The position numbers and the translations under genes are program-made. The notes under the pieces are model-generated. The model saw only the letters and a program-made list of their open reading frames with translations. It searched no databases and had not been told where the DNA came from. A stretch of DNA of 64,000 bases from Neurospora tetraspora. Taxonomy: Eukaryota > Ascomycota > Sordariomycetes > Sordariales > Sordariaceae. The stretch lies in NCBI RefSeq assembly GCF_033439725.1, contig NW_026944388.1, positions 806,001 through 870,000 of the forward strand, given 5' to 3'. Shown here piece by piece: positions 46,101 through 57,646 of this stretch. Within the stretch, counting starts at the first letter, position 1. The number at the start of each line of letters is the position of its first letter.

Positions 46101-46498
46101 TCCAATGGGACAGCGCCTTCATCCCGCTTTACAGCATCAAATACCCCTGGTCTCCCCTCCTGGTAATTCTCAATACCTTTGCCGGCCAGATCTTAGCAAC
46201 GATCTTGGTGCCCATGCTCGTCCTCTGGAAGTCTGGACCTAAGAGACGCGGACTGCTGGGGAGCGTGTCCAGAGCGTTGGCGGTTTTCGTGGCGTTTTAT
46301 GCGACGGAGGCGTTGGCGACTATGATGTGGGCTGGACATCTGAGGAGGCATTTGATGCTTTATCGGGTGTTTAGCCCCCGGTTTATGACGGCGGCGGTGA
46401 CGCTTTTGGTGGTGGATGTGGTGGCGGTTGTGGTGGGGTTGGCGGGCGTGAGGGTGAATGTTATGAGTGTGGCGGAGGTTTTTGGGTGGGCTGATTAA
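43106..46498 (+). CDS. GPI13: GPI ethanolamine-phosphate transferase 3 (PIG-O/GPI13)
   Basis: Intronless gene for 1130 aa. The family adds ethanolamine phosphate to the third mannose of the GPI anchor precursor in the ER, the bridge later joined to proteins. The N-terminus (residues 1-85) is a Lys/Ala-rich cytosolic tail. A membrane anchor follows at about 96-122 (WVWMLLIHVVGIAYFTSGFL). The lumenal domain has the alkaline-phosphatase-like metal-binding motifs: VVVVVDALRYDF (near residue 168), LLGVDHAGHRYGP (near 322) and VMGDHGMDSKGDHGG (near 365). From about residue 545 there are many hydrophobic segments, as in PIG-O proteins. Length fits the family (about 1000-1100 aa), and the extra residues are mainly in the N-terminal tail. 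The GATHGE-type and GPI7/MCD4 relatives have different flanking sequence, so PIG-O is preferred. The start ATG lies in a GCCACGATG context. Confidence 0.9.
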   Translation: MPPPTKPTSKKPPPQSQTEYQAIAAKFAAAKRAKEAQDAAKARTAGVAKAAGGEATKKEQQELKDRVSLADKQRAALEARRKSSFEARWLWTVGFWVWMLLIHVVGIAYFTSGFLLTRLVLDDKSVCDAPPTLNTSTTNGVVDILPNWKGKGTVDGGCWHPKTFDRAVVVVVDALRYDFTVPVKDDAPFHNAFPFMYDTALASPNNAMLRPFIADPPTSTLQRLKGLTTGTLPTFVDVGSSFAGTAIEEDNLLMQLRDAGKRLAHLGDDTWESLFPGYFQANLSRAYDSFNVWDLHTVDNGVIEHIFPLMKRKGEWDVVVAHLLGVDHAGHRYGPDHPEMAKKLQQMNTFIKDLASNIDDDTLLIVMGDHGMDSKGDHGGESEDEVEAALWMYSPKPVFGRTKPEYVTPPATAKTRPVNQIDLVPTLALLMGIPIPYNNLGHPIEEAFVGPRGTAWDNLAAAERMAAAGIKRYQTSYFSARGIEQATTPGSPADLWDKAEALVPKGKVKKGHSWESVFSAYAEYQKETLDYSKSLWARFDVKSMIIGISIMASGVIALLVYINKRSEDDDVLVIEDSELENAEKSLELQGITADEGQNLEKRLVRAAMLGALPGFFGGLLQSYLSGNGDWYRGSAIGAFTSVATVLVALYDAEGSYFNVLPTTLWGWMAVVFTISQSIGFASNSYTIWEDSIQLFLMTTFGLVTAVSAFRMESLPDRYMTIYHSILFVLLGRLASFSKLCREEQMPYCTSTYYASATSSTSAPWQLAIPFIAVMILPSIIKAYLAPSKSYEGLAPTWIGYVFRAGLFFSAIYWVLDAADNGQWLSSLSSSLSSYLPSSASDALSSLPPLPDKALKTLSVYTAQMILGLALVAGSTAFVWAPPCISIVTTTLRNSPNNPLAAIPGAAEQTAQVTVLGYGNAHGARYLLLPLNFFVALFLVSKPMGAGALALTLWQSLSLLEILDLLNLPIGSNPIGPVMLALLGQNAFFKTGHQAVLSSIQWDSAFIPLYSIKYPWSPLLVILNTFAGQILATILVPMLVLWKSGPKRRGLLGSVSRALAVFVAFYATEALATMMWAGHLRRHLMLYRVFSPRFMTAAVTLLVVDVVAVVVGLAGVRVNVMSVAEVFGWAD

Positions 46499-47364
46499 GT
46501 GAAAGGGATTGGATTGGAGTGTATGAGAATGAAAGTGAAATGTTGATGTTGATGTTGTTACATGACTGAGTCTTTTTGGCATATATAGAATGGTTAATTG
46601 GGTGGTTTGGGTGGGTGGTTTGGGTTTGATATAAAAAGGTTTTAACGTAGTGGATGGGGATGGAATGCACGAGGTAAAATGTTTCTGTATGCAACAAAAT
46701 GACAAGAGAAGTGTCAACTGTAAATAGTACCTAATATCAATCAGACCAGGTACGAAAAACACGGGGACGAAAAAGACAGGGAAGCAGGGGAATATGGTAC
46801 CATGACTGTTCTGCGGTTGTATCAAGCATAAACACATCCCTGGTTGAGATGGTCTTTGTCAAGAGTCGACGAGACAATGCCACAACAACATCATTCGACG
46901 TTGATTCACATTCAATCATTAGGATGTTCAGTGTCACGAATCAGGCGATGTCAGATGTTGATTTGGTAAAATCCATTCCTTTTCATTCCTATGAAAATAA
47001 AACGCAGAAAGCGTCCTGATGGTATATGAGAAGTATCCATGCCTGTTCCACGTCTCCTTTTCATTTTTTATACCCTCAAACGCCGTGTTGAGATGGCGGC
47101 AACCCCGTCTCATAAATGCTAATGTTCTGTTGAAATCATAAATCCGGTTTTTCCCCTTGTCCCTGTGGTATCGAACGCCGAGTTGAAGTGGCGCTTTTGG
47201 AGGTATCATGATCATTTTCCCATATTTCGTAACATAAATCCGTGAAGTGAACCCTTGACCGCCTCTGTCAATGCTAATGCTGTTGAAGAAAAACCCGGAA
47301 TAATTAAAAGCACGTCACGCATCCCAACATCTGAGATGCATGTTTGTCGAGTCGAGAAAACTCT
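46499..47364. other. Intergenic region between convergent genes
   Basis: It contains the 3' ends of GPI13 (plus strand) and the methionine synthase gene (minus strand). AT-richer than the flanks, with no gene or clear repeat. Confidence 0.5.
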
Positions 47365-49818
47365 TTAAGCCTTGTTGGCATACTTCTCACGGAAGTACTT
47401 GGCGGCCTCAACCATGTGGGAGAGGGCACCCTTGACCTCATCCCACTTGCGGGTCTTGAGACCGCAGTCGGGGTTGATCCAGAGCTGCTCAGGCTTGAGG
47501 TAAGCAAGCATCTCCTCGATGCGCTGCTTGAACTCGTCGAGGGTGGGAACACGAGGAGAGTGGATGTCGTAGACACCAGGGCCGATGTGGCGGGGGTACT
47601 CCTCGTCAATGAAGACCTTGAGGAGCTTGGCATCGGACTTGGAGTTCTCGATGGAGAGGACATCGGCATCGAGGGCAGCGATGGCGTGGAAGAAGTCCTG
47701 GAACTCAGAGTAGCAGAAGTGAGAGTGGATCTGAGTGGAGTTCTCGACATTGGCGGTGGCGAGTTTGAAGGAGTCGACGGCCCACTTGAGGTAGGCTTCA
47801 CGCTCCGCACCCTTGCGGAGGGGAAGACCCTCACGGAGGGCAGGCTCATCGACCTGGATGACGTAGATGCCGTTCTTCTCAAGGTCGACGACCTCGTCGC
47901 GGAGAGCCAGAGCGAGCTGCTGGCACTGGACGGACTGGTGAACGTCGACACGGGGGAAAGACCACCGGAGGCAGGTAACGGGGCCAGTAAGCATGCCCTT
48001 CATGGGCTTCTTGGAGATGGAGGCAGCGTACTTGGACTCCTTGACGGTCATGGGAGCGGGGCGAGAGATATCGCCGACAATGATGGGGGGACGGACGCAG
48101 CGGGAGCCATAAGACTGAACCCAGGCGTGGGTGGTGAAGACGTAGCCGTTGAGGCGCTCACCGAAGTACTGGACCATGTCGTTACGCTCGGGCTCACCGT
48201 GGACGTAGACATCGAGGTCAAGCTCATCCTGGATCTTGACGGCGAGCTCAATCTCCTGCTCAATGAAGCGCTCGTACTCCGCAGCGGAGATCTCACCCTT
48301 GGTGAACTTGTTACGCTGGACACGGATCTCGGAGGTCTGGGGGAAAGAGCCGATGGTGGTGGTGGGGAAGAGAGGGAGAGAAAGGTGCTTCTTCTGCTCG
48401 GCGTAGCGAGTGTCGAAGGGGGCCTTGCGAATGTGCTGCTCAGGGGTAACCTGGGCCTGGCGCTCCTTGACAGCGGGGTCGTTGGTGCGCTTGGAGTCAA
48501 AGTGGGCCTTGATGGCAGCAGCGTTGGCCTCGAGCTCAGCCTTGACGGCCTCGGGCTCGGTCACAGCCTTGGCGAGGGTAGCAACCTCCTTGACCTTCTC
48601 GCAGGCGAAAGAGAACCACTCGTAGACATCAGAGGGGAGCTTCTTCTCGCTGGCGAGGGTGTGGGGAGTGTGGAGGAGGGAGCTGGAGGTGGCGACAATG
48701 ACGCGCTCAGGGCCAAGGGCCTTGACGGCAGTCTGGAGGATCGCGAGCGACTTGGCGAAGTCGTTCTTCCAGATGTTGCGACCATCGACAACACCGGCAG
48801 AGAGGATCTGGCTGGGGCCGAGCTGCTTGAGAACAGGCTCGAGCTGCTCGGGGTTGCGGACAAGGTCGACGTGGAGACCAGCAACGCCGGAGAAAGCGGG
48901 GAGAACGTCGAAGTTGTGGACGATGTCACCGAAGTAGGTGGCAACGATGACCTTGGGGACGGCATCGCCAGCGGCGGCAATGGCCTCATAGGCGGGCTTG
49001 AAGGCAGCCTTGACCTCGGGGCGGAGATCGAAGACGAGGACGGGCTCGTCAATCTGGACAGACTCGGCACCAGCGGCCTTGAGCTGCTTCAGGAGCTCAA
49101 CGTAGACAGGGACAAGCTTGTCGAGGAGGGTGATGGGGTCGACGGAGGAGCCACGGTCAGCCTTGCCAAGAGCAAGGAAGGAGACGGGGCCGACAAGGAC
49201 GGGGCGGGTCTGGAAACCGGCCTCCTTGGCCTCGAGGAACTCGCGGACGGGCTTGGGGTCCTGGGCGAGGGTGAAGGTCTGGTTGTCCTGGAGAGTGGGC
49301 TTGACGTAGTGGTAGTTGGAGTCAAACCACTTGACCATCTCGAGGGCGGGGACATCGACACCACCCTTCTGGTGGCCACGGCCCATGGCGAAGTACTCAT
49401 CGAGAGGGGAGAGCTTCTGGGAAGTGTAACGCTCGGGGACAGCCTGTAGAGAGTGGGGCCAGTCAGTTGACGTGATCCCAGGAAGTGGAGATGGGGGTGG
49501 AGCTGCTTATAGCAACTTACATTGAAGAGCTGGATGTGGTCGAGGACGTGGTCGTAGTGGGCGAAGTCGTTAGAGGGGATGATGTCGACACCGGCATCCT
49601 TCTGGATCTGCCAGTGGGCGAGACGGAGCCTCTTACCCTCGGCGAGGAGAGCCTCCTGGGAGATCTTGTCAGCCCAGTAAGCCTCGTTGGCCTTCTTCAG
49701 GTCACGAAGGACACCGATGCGGCTGGAGCATGATGTTAGCGATGTTGGTCCAGAGCCAATTGGTGTGATAGACAGCAGCGGCAACTTACGGGAAACCCAG
49801 AACCGAGGACTGGACCAT
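47365..49818 (-). CDS. MET6: Cobalamin-independent methionine synthase (MetE/Met6)
   Basis: Transfers a methyl group from 5-methyltetrahydropteroyl-polyglutamate to homocysteine, the last step of methionine synthesis, in the cytosol. Predicted 769 aa (yeast Met6 is 767) from exons 49818-49790, 49722-49521 and 49443-47365. Introns of 67 and 77 bp have GTAAGTTG donors and CCAG or ACAG acceptors. Splicing restores the conserved N-terminus MVQSSVLGFPRIGVLRDLK. The C-terminal catalytic half has all zinc/homocysteine ligands: H652 and C654 (HSHFC), E676 (SIENS) and C737 (NPDCG). Other family blocks present are TTTIGSFPQT, VHGEPERNDMVQYFGE and QVDEPALREG. Codon use is strongly biased to C-ending codons, as expected for an abundant protein. 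The Neurospora ortholog is, as I recall, called met-8. Confidence 0.97.
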
Positions 49819-51850
49819 TGTGATATGTGATTGTGTGAACAAACGGAAATTAGGGGGGTATGGAAAAGACCTCGCGACTGCTCTTGGGACAAAGAGCAAA
49901 AGTAGACGAGGGGAAAAGGAAGGCAGGATGGATGGGGGAATGAGGGAAGGAGTCTCTGGAGAAAGAAAAGAGGGGGAGGTCCGAGTTTATTTATGTGAGG
50001 GGACTGAGCGAGGAAGTGGAGGGGGGAGATCTGAGAGGGGAGGCAAGTGGGCTGGTTGGATGGATGGGTGGAAGGCCGGGGGTGTTCGAGTGCGGTGAGT
50101 GAGAGTCTGAATTTCGGACCTTGGACCGCGTTGGGAGGGATTGGAGAGCCTGGGCGTGGACAGCTGGAGGCCGTGATCGGTGTGGGGCTCACTTTCCACT
50201 CACGGCGCCCAAGCTCAAGCTCTCCTCGTCTCTCTTTGGCCGGATTCTCACGAACAATGCCATGGGACGGAACAGCTCAACAAAATGCACGCGGGCTGAC
50301 AGCTGGCAGATCTCAAATGGATGATGGACGTTTTGGTATTGTCTAGATTTTTTGATCTGTTATTCTATCGGCGGGGTAGCGAGACACGCGATGGCATTGA
50401 CTGGTTAGACTGGTCTGAATTTGATGCTTTCTGTGCCTCTAGCATCTGCAGATCTGCACAGCTCTGCACACCTGAGAAGGTGGGCAAGAGGCTACCGTCT
50501 CAATCGCCAATGGCGCGCCAAACTCAAACATTGTACTCGCAGCTCAGGGACCAGGAGGTGGGGTGTTGGCGGTGGGGCGCCTGTTGCCGGAACCCACGAA
50601 TCTTTCGATCCTTTGTGAAGCTTCTGATTGTTTGCCAGACAAAAAGGACAGATTGGACGGCATCATGCCAGCTGCGCTCCGGTTTCTGCCCGCATCAGCA
50701 CCACAGGGAGCACAGGCCCAATGAAATTGTGGTCGGCGACTCATGGACTTTTACGGTCATATCAAAATGCCACACAAACGCTATCCATCGAACCGATGAT
50801 GTGACCGGCCTTGTCTCCACCGGGCTGGCAGGAGCTGGGAATAAAAGGAGTCATCCTCTGGAGCTTCAGGTCGGAATTCGTGGCGATGGAGGTGTGGTGA
50901 GGAGCCCGACTCCGTGCAGAAAGCCAGGACGACCATGCTATTTTTGCCCGTTGACGGAGCGGCGGCGGGAAGATGCGCGGGGACCTCAAATGCTTGTCTC
51001 TGGAAAATTTTGTAGCCGAGCAGCCGATAGTCTGGGGAGCTCCATTCGGCCGCACGGGCCAGCCCCGACGTTGCTTTCGGCCGATGGATTCGAGTCTTGG
51101 CATCCTAGGAGACTCCGTGCGTCGACGTTGAGGTAAAGTTGGCCCAAGCTTCTTTTGAAGCTTCATCTCATGTGGCTCGTGCTCAGGGGAAGCGAAAGAA
51201 GCTGTCACGTGGGAAGCGGCCCGAGCACAAAGATGGTGGTTTGAAGTTTCGCTGTTGCTTCCTTGCCTGCCATGAGCAGAAGGTGGAGCAAAAGAGAGGC
51301 AATGTAGAGCTTTCATTGGACTATTTCAGCTCCATTTGCTCATTTTCCATGTTATTAGTTCCCGCTTCCAACTGGCTCCAACCAACCCGAAACCTCCAAC
51401 CAAGGAACGGGCGCTCTGTTCAGTTGGTCCAGTCTTTGGTCTTTGGGGAGTGACATCGATTGACCGCACTGATTGCCTGCCTGACACTTGACCCTGACCC
51501 TGACACAGCCTCAGCAACAACACCCGACCGCCGCAGTGTTGTCGTCGTCATCACACGAGCGCTTCCACGGCGCATCGCATTCTCCATACTTGCCATTTGC
51601 ATCTTGTCTATCTACACCATAATCACTACTCTAATTCAACTACTAGTCACCTCCATTCCGTGACTGCCGACGAGGAGGAGCTTGCTGCCTCTTTCGCCAG
51701 TTGCCTCTCCGCTCTCTTGAACCCCCTTTTCCCCTCGTCGTGTATCAGGTGTTGCTGCGTCTATTTCCGCGGCCCCTAGCCCCTCTCTTCCTCCTTCGAT
51801 ACTCCTAGACTCGACACTCAGTTAATACATACGAGGAGGAACCGCCCATC
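49819..51850. promoter_or_regulatory. Divergent intergenic region between MET6 and PAN1
   Basis: Two divergently transcribed genes share this 2-kb spacer, so it should hold both promoters. The MET6 side (49819-50110) is purine-rich on the plus strand, i.e. a CT-rich leader on the sense strand. The PAN1 side (51470-51850) is CT-rich with an A-rich start region. I found no clear TGACTCA (CPC-1/Gcn4-type) site near MET6, only partial matches such as CGACTCAT near 50736. No gene is supported inside. Confidence 0.55.
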
Positions 51851-54800
51851 ATGTACTCGAACTCGAATGCCTTTCTCGGGGGCGCCAACAGCCTCCGTCC
51901 CGGCCAGCAGCCGCAACAGCAACAGCAACAATATGGCGCCCCGAGTCCGTTTGGCCAACAGGGCCCGATGCAGCCTCAGCCGACCGGATTCGCGCCGCAG
52001 CCCACCGGGTTTGCTCCCCAACCTACTGGTTTTGGTCAACAACCTACCGGCTATGGTCAGCAACAACAGCAGCCGCTCCAGCAGCAGTTCACGGGATACC
52101 CGGGGTTGCAGGCCCCTCAGCAACAGCCTCAGCTCCAGCAACAGTTCACCGGTTTCCAGCCTCAAGCTACTGGCTTCCAGCCCCAAGCTACTGGCTTCCA
52201 GCCCCAAGCGCCCCAGCAGCAGTCGTTCCAGACCGGCATGCCTCCTGTCCCAGCGATTCCCCAGCAGTTCCAGCAACAGCAGTCGTTCCAGCAGCAGCCG
52301 TCGATTCAGCAACCCCAGCCGACTGGGTTCCCCTCCGTACAGATTCAGACGCCGGCCCAACAGCCTGCCCCGACTGCCCAGGGTGGCATCGTCCCTCCTC
52401 CTCCCGTAAAGCCCCAGGCTACGGGCTTCTCTGAGATGGCCGCCTCGTTCCAGACGGCTGGGGGCAAGGGACGGAGGGCCGAGCAGAAGACAACCACCGT
52501 CAAGATCCCCAACATCCGCCTGTCTTTCATCACGGCGCATGACCAGGCCAGGTTCGAGACGCTTTTCAAGTCGGCTGTGGGGGATGAGGGACAGACTACC
52601 ATGTCTGGTGAAAAAGCGAGGGATCTCCTTCTGCGGTCGAAGCTTGATGGAGACTCCCTATCACAAATCTGGACATTGGCGGATACCACAAGGTCTGGAC
52701 AGCTGCACTTCCCCGAGTTTGCCCTGGCCATGTATCTTTGCAACCTCAAGATCACCGGCAAGGCACTTCCTAATGTCCTACCTGATCATATCAAGAATGA
52801 GGTTTCAAGCATGGTTGATATCATTAACTTCAGTATCAATGAGGACGCGGGCTCTAGCTCTGCCCCGGCAACTAACGCCCCTAGCTTTGCTACGCAGCAG
52901 AACACGGCCGCCCCTCCGACCATTCAACAGCCCCAGCCGCAGCCGTCAAACTCTGCGATTCTTCAGGCGCAGATGACTGGTTTCCCTGCTCAGCAAACCG
53001 GTTTCATGGGTCAGAACCAGGGCCTTCAACCCCAGCAGACTGGATTCCCGGGAATGAACCCCCAGCCAACTGGCTACGCCGGTCCCATGCCTCCCATGCC
53101 TCCCATGCCGACCGGATTTGGCTCAAGTCTGTCGCCTAACGCTGGCCCTGGAGGCATGGCTGCTCCTCTCAACTCTCAGCCCACGGGAATGCCTGGACAA
53201 TGGGGACTTGTCAATACGCCTGCCACCGGATTGCCTCTCATTGATGCGCTCCAGGCTCGCATGATGCCTCAACTAGGACGTGAACAGGGGAATTATACTA
53301 CGGCCGGACTTCAAGGTAATGCCGTTATCCCCTGGGCCATCACCAAGGACGAGAAGACGAGGTACGATGCCCTGTTCCGGGCTTGGGATGGTCTGAACAA
53401 GGGTTTTATCGCTGGTGATGCTGCTATTGAGATCTTTGGCCAGAGTGGCTTGGACAAGCCTGATCTTGAGCGTATTTGGACCCTCGCCGACAATGGAAAC
53501 AAGGGCCGCCTGGATTTGGATGAATTTGCGGTGGCTATGCATCTGATTTACCGCAAGCTTAATGGCTACCCTATTCCTAACCAGCTTCCTCCTGAGCTTG
53601 TTCCTCCGTCTGCGAGAAACCTCAGCGCGTCCATTGGTATGGTCAAAAACATGCTTCATCAAGAATCCGAGTTCCGCAAGAACACTGGAGCCTCCCTGCT
53701 GCCCCAGAAGACCGGCGTCAGCTATCTTAAAGGCCACTCCTTCAAGAACACTGGGGCCAACCGCAAGGATGCAACCGTGTTCAAAAACAACGATGAGGAA
53801 GTGGGATATCGCTCCAGCGCACGCCGCCGCATGGGCGCGTCTCCTCGTCCCGAATCTCCGGCCTCTACTAATTCTGGCGATGATTTGACCATTGAGCAAC
53901 TCCGCAAGAAGATTAAGGAGAAGCAGGTACTTCTTGATGCTATGGATTTCAAGGATGAGAAGAACATGGAGGAAGACGACATCCTTGACAGACGCGACCG
54001 CCGCGAGGCCGATGAACTTTATCGCCGTATCCGGAGAATCCAGGAGGACATTGACAATCATCCAGATGCTCAGCTGATCAGTGCCGACTCTGACGCCGAG
54101 AGACGCGCATTCAAGCGCCAGTTGCAGCAGCTTACTGACAGAATTCCAGAGCTAGCGTCTCAGGTTCGGAAGACCGAGAAGGCCATTGCCGACGCCAGAC
54201 TTGAACTCTTCCGCCTCAGGGATGCCAAGGCCCATCCCAACAGCGCCGCCGCTATTGTTGGTACTGGACCGGGCGGTATGGTCACCGAGTCCGACAGAAT
54301 TAAGGCCCGTGCAAAGGCCATGATGCAGCAGCGTACAGCTGCGTTGATGGGCAAGAAGATCGATATCGGTGATGATGACGCCGATGTCCCCAAGCGCTTG
54401 GAAGAGGAGAACATCAAGATCAAGACCGAGAAAGAGAACAACGAGCGCATGGTCAGAGATGTTGAAGATAGCGTCCGCGAATTTTCCAAGGGTATCGAGG
54501 ATAGTCTGAAGGAGGGTGCTCCGGATTCCACCTCTGAACACGAAAAGCGTCGCTGGGAGGATGCTCTTGGCGTGGAGGACGAGGTCAGAGACTTCATCTT
54601 TGATCTTCAGCGGGAGAGCCGGGCCGCTCGTATTCGGTCTCAGGACCGCCAGGGCGGCCGTAGGGCCACTCAGGAACCGGTCAAGGCTGAGGCCCCGGTT
54701 TTTGCCCCGGTCGAAACCGCTTCCCCGTCGATTTCGCGGACATCTACCCCAGCCTCCACTGCTGGCGGCGGTTCTTACTCTTCCTACAAGACGCCAGAGG

Positions 54801-56483
54801 AACGCGCTGCCTTCATTAAGCAGCAGGCTGAGCAGCGCATGGCCGAGCGCCTTGCTGCTCTCGGACTCAAGGCTCCTGGTAAGCCGGGTGAGACTGCCGC
54901 TCAGCGAGCTGAGCGCGAAAAGGCTGAGCGAGCTGAGAAGCGCCGTCAGGCCGAAGAGGAAGATGCTCGTCGTGAGGCCGAAAGACAAGCAAAACTGGCT
55001 GAAGAGCAAGGCGGGCCTGCACCCGTCGCATCTCCTAAGGCCGATTCTCGCAAGCCCCCTCCGCCCCCGAGCAGAAAGGCTGGCAAGACTGACGATAGAC
55101 GCGACGAAGAGGCTGCCGCTAAGAAGGCTGAGGAAGAACGCCTGGAACGTGAGCGGGAGGAGCAGGAGCGCGAAACTCATGAGCTTGAGTGAGTCACACT
55201 CTACGTTGACACATTTGCATATTACACCATAACTAACAATACAATACAGGGAAAGCGCCAAGGTCCAAGAAGACGAACTTGCCAAGGAACGTGCGGAAGC
55301 TGATGCCCGTCTTAAGGCCCTGGAGGAGCAAGTCCGTTTGGGCAAGCTCAAGAAGGAGGAGGAGAAGCGTAAGAAGAAGGCTGCTATGGCTGAGGCCAAG
55401 GAGAAGGAGGCCCAGTTGGCTGCTCGCCGTGCCGAAATCGAGGCCGCCCGCAAGCGTGAAGAGGAGCTCCGCAAGCAACTCGAAGCGATTGATGATGAAG
55501 ACAGCTCCTCTTCTGATGACGAGGGCCCGGAGCAAATCACTCCCCAGGCATCTACCCCTACTGTTGGCGGTAGCCAAGTCGGCACTCACGAGCAGGAACC
55601 CAACTCTCCCCCTCCTCCTGCGCCGGCGTCTGTGGCCTCGCCTCCTCGAATCGTTACGACTAGCCCCAACGCCGAGAGGGAGAGTCGCAACCCGTACTTC
55701 AGAATGATGTCCCAATCCTCTGAAGCATCTACTCCTTCGGTTGCCCCACCAGTCGCATCGCCTCCTCCGCCGGCCGACGTCTCGACCAACCCGTTCCACC
55801 GCATGACGCAGGCAGCCGCCGCGCCAGCTGCTGCTGTTAGCAGCGCTGTTAGTGGTGCTGTCAGCGGTATTACCGATGCTATTAGTGGTGTTATGCCTAG
55901 CAGACGTCGTCCCAACGATGATGATGATGATGACTGGGGTTCAGACAAGGACTCGGACGATGAGGACTCCGATGACGAGGGCAGACCGGGCGGCAATAGC
56001 GCCGCTGCGCTTGCCTCCATTCTCTTCGGCACCATGGCGCCTCCTCGTCCCCTGTCCGCCACCGGTGACAAGCCTACTGCAAGCTCTCCTCCCGTTGTGA
56101 GCTCCCCTAGCTCGCCTCCCCCTCCTCCGGCCCCAGTGGAGCCCTCTGCTGGTTCTCCTCCTCCTCCTCCCCCTCCGCCCCCTCCCCCGGGCCCTCCTCC
56201 TGCTCCCAGTGGTGGTGCTCCTCCCCCGCCTCCTCCTCCTCCTCCGCCTATGCCTGAGTCTGGAGCTCCTGCTGCTCCTCCTCCGCCCCCTCCTCCGGGT
56301 CCCCCTCCCGCTCCTGGCGCCGCTCCTCCCCCGCCGCCCCCTCCTCCTGGCGGTGCTCCTGCGCCCTCTCTTCCTCCTGCAAGAGCTGGTCTCCTCGGAG
56401 AGATCCAAGCCGGCAGGGCGCTCAGGAAGACGCAGACGAAGGACAAGAGCCAAGCTGCTGTTGCCGGTCGGGTGCTCGACTAA
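51851..56483 (+). CDS. PAN1: PAN1, EH-domain endocytic actin regulator
   Basis: Scaffold of the Pan1-Sla1-End3 complex at cortical actin patches, activating Arp2/3 during endocytosis. Predicted 1523 aa from exons 51851-55188 and 55250-56483. The 61-bp intron has a GTGAGT donor, ACTAACA branch and TACAG acceptor. Order of parts: a Gln/Pro-rich N-terminus with QPTGF repeats (about residues 35-140), a first EH domain (about 217-330, with [20 protein letters not shown]), a second Gln/Pro/Gly spacer with more QTGF units, and a second EH domain (about 493-600, with [20 protein letters not shown]). Then come a long charged coiled-coil region (about 680-1290), an acidic stretch, proline tracts (about 1390-1485) and a C-terminal WH2-like actin-binding motif ([20 protein letters not shown], near residue 1491). 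The length is close to other Sordariales Pan1 proteins. Confidence 0.96.
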
Positions 56484-56809
56484 GCGATGTCTACATTGTT
56501 CTACCACCATTAGGCGTTGTCTTGGAATAAGTGGCGTATGTGTGGCAATGGGCAGGGTCATGTAGGAGTTAGGGGTTCATGCGGCTCGGATGCGCAGCGG
56601 TGGTGGTACAGTGGTACTAGCTTGCTGCTGTGTCAGGTCAGGTTCAGGTAGAAAGGATGTAGGAAGAAGAAGATGCTGTAGGGGAGGGGGTTGGGGACGC
56701 GCATGGTGGATGGTTACGCAGATGGCGTTGTATGAAACAGGATGTTGGATGGATGGAAAGAGACTGAAGAATTTGCAGTGAAGGGGATGGGATGCAAGGA
56801 GGGAAGCAA

Positions 56810-56812
<3 letters not shown>

Positions 56813-56842
<30 letters not shown>
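56813..56842. repeat. (GA)n microsatellite
   Basis: About fifteen perfect GA units downstream of PAN1. Confidence 0.95.
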
Positions 56843-56845
<3 letters not shown>

Positions 56846-56900
56846 TGGAACAAGGGTGGTTGGGGAGACACAAGAACAAGGACAAGAACATGAAGGAGAA

Positions 56901-56927
56901 CACACGCACACGCACATACACACACAC
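56901..56927. repeat. Imperfect (CA)n microsatellite
   Basis: CA units interrupted by G and T (CACACGCACACGCACATACA and on), 60 bases after the GA repeat. Confidence 0.85.
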
Positions 56928-57490
56928 TAGATGGGCACAGGGCACACACCGCGAGTCGAGTCTTGTAGCTTATCTACATCTACCTCTACCTCTCTACCTT
57001 CACCTACTTCAGGACATTGGACTTTTTTCAAGTTTTAATCTCTCATGTTTAGTTATTGAGACGCTGTATGGTGTCCCGTCGGGCGGAGGACTCGCCCCTT
57101 TTTTTTTTTTTTTTGCAGAATATTTAAAATAAGAGTGTATTTGAATCAAACTTGCCCGGTCCTCACTTTGCACTACAACGGACTAGTTCTAGGATGCAAT
57201 GGGCTTCAAGATGATACGCAACTTTGATCAACCGGTAGGTAACCCGCTGGTGTTTAGAGGTGAGATTCCATCACCACCATTACCATCACTTACCATCTAT
57301 GCACGCACGCACGAACGGCAGGCAGAATCCGAGCTGATCGAACACCACTGAATACCTGGGGGTTCGTTCCTCTTGTGTCGAGCAAAGGTCCCACCGTTCG
57401 ACGACCGCACCACAACCCCCAAGTAAGTATTCATCGACCACTCCACTCTACCACTACTCTACCTATGTAATATCTACACACCTCTAATAA

Positions 57491-57494
57491 TATA
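57491..57494 (+). promoter_or_regulatory. TATA element of the 5S rRNA gene
   Basis: TATA begins 30 bases upstream of the mature 5S start. Neurospora 5S genes are known to need a TATA element near position -29 in addition to internal control sequences. Confidence 0.75.
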
Positions 57495-57520
57495 AGTTCC
57501 TCGATCTCCTTCATTCAAAC

Positions 57521-57639
57521 ACATACGACCATACCCACTGGAAAACTCGGGATCCCGTCCGCTCTCCCATAGATAAGCCAGTGAGGGCCTGACTAGTAGT
57601 TGGGTCGGTGACGACCAGCGAATCCCAGGTGTTGTATGT
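57521..57639 (+). rRNA. 5S ribosomal RNA, dispersed single copy
   Basis: A 119-nt sequence with all 5S hallmarks. The ends ACATACGAC and GTTGTATGT pair as helix I (one G-U). CCCACTGG pairs with CCAGTGAGGG as helix II, GGGA pairs with TCCC in helix III, and CCTG pairs with CAGG in the helix IV/V arm, which contains GGTCGGTGACGACC. Conserved blocks include GGAAAAC, CCCGTCCGCTC, AGTAGTTGGGT and CCAGCGAATCCC. It stands alone between protein genes, the arrangement known for Neurospora, where 5S genes are dispersed and occur as several sequence isotypes. It has no 18S/28S neighbours. Confidence 0.97.
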
Positions 57640-57646
57640 TTTTTTT
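57639..57646 (+). terminator. Pol III terminator of the 5S gene
   Basis: Eight T directly at the 3' end of the 5S sequence, the usual Pol III stop signal. Confidence 0.85.

Larger units (their letters stand above)
56484..57520. other. Intergenic region downstream of PAN1
   Basis: 3' UTR and spacer with several simple repeats (GA, CA and T runs, listed separately where clear). A 16-18-base T-run occurs near 57100. No protein gene is supported. Confidence 0.5.

Noticed and set aside
47344-49449. A 701-codon open frame on the plus strand opposite methionine synthase.
   Set aside because: It mirrors MET6, whose biased codon use (few A/T-ending codons) removes stops from the antisense frame. Its sequence is Leu/Gly/Glu-rich and matches no family, while the minus strand gives a full Met6 protein.
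49819-50800. A CPC-1/Gcn4 site controlling MET6.
   Set aside because: Only partial matches to TGACTCA were seen, so I do not list a site.
54152-55585. A 477-codon minus-strand frame opposite PAN1.
   Set aside because: It is a shadow of the biased, repeat-rich PAN1 coding sequence and shows no domain. It also crosses the PAN1 intron.
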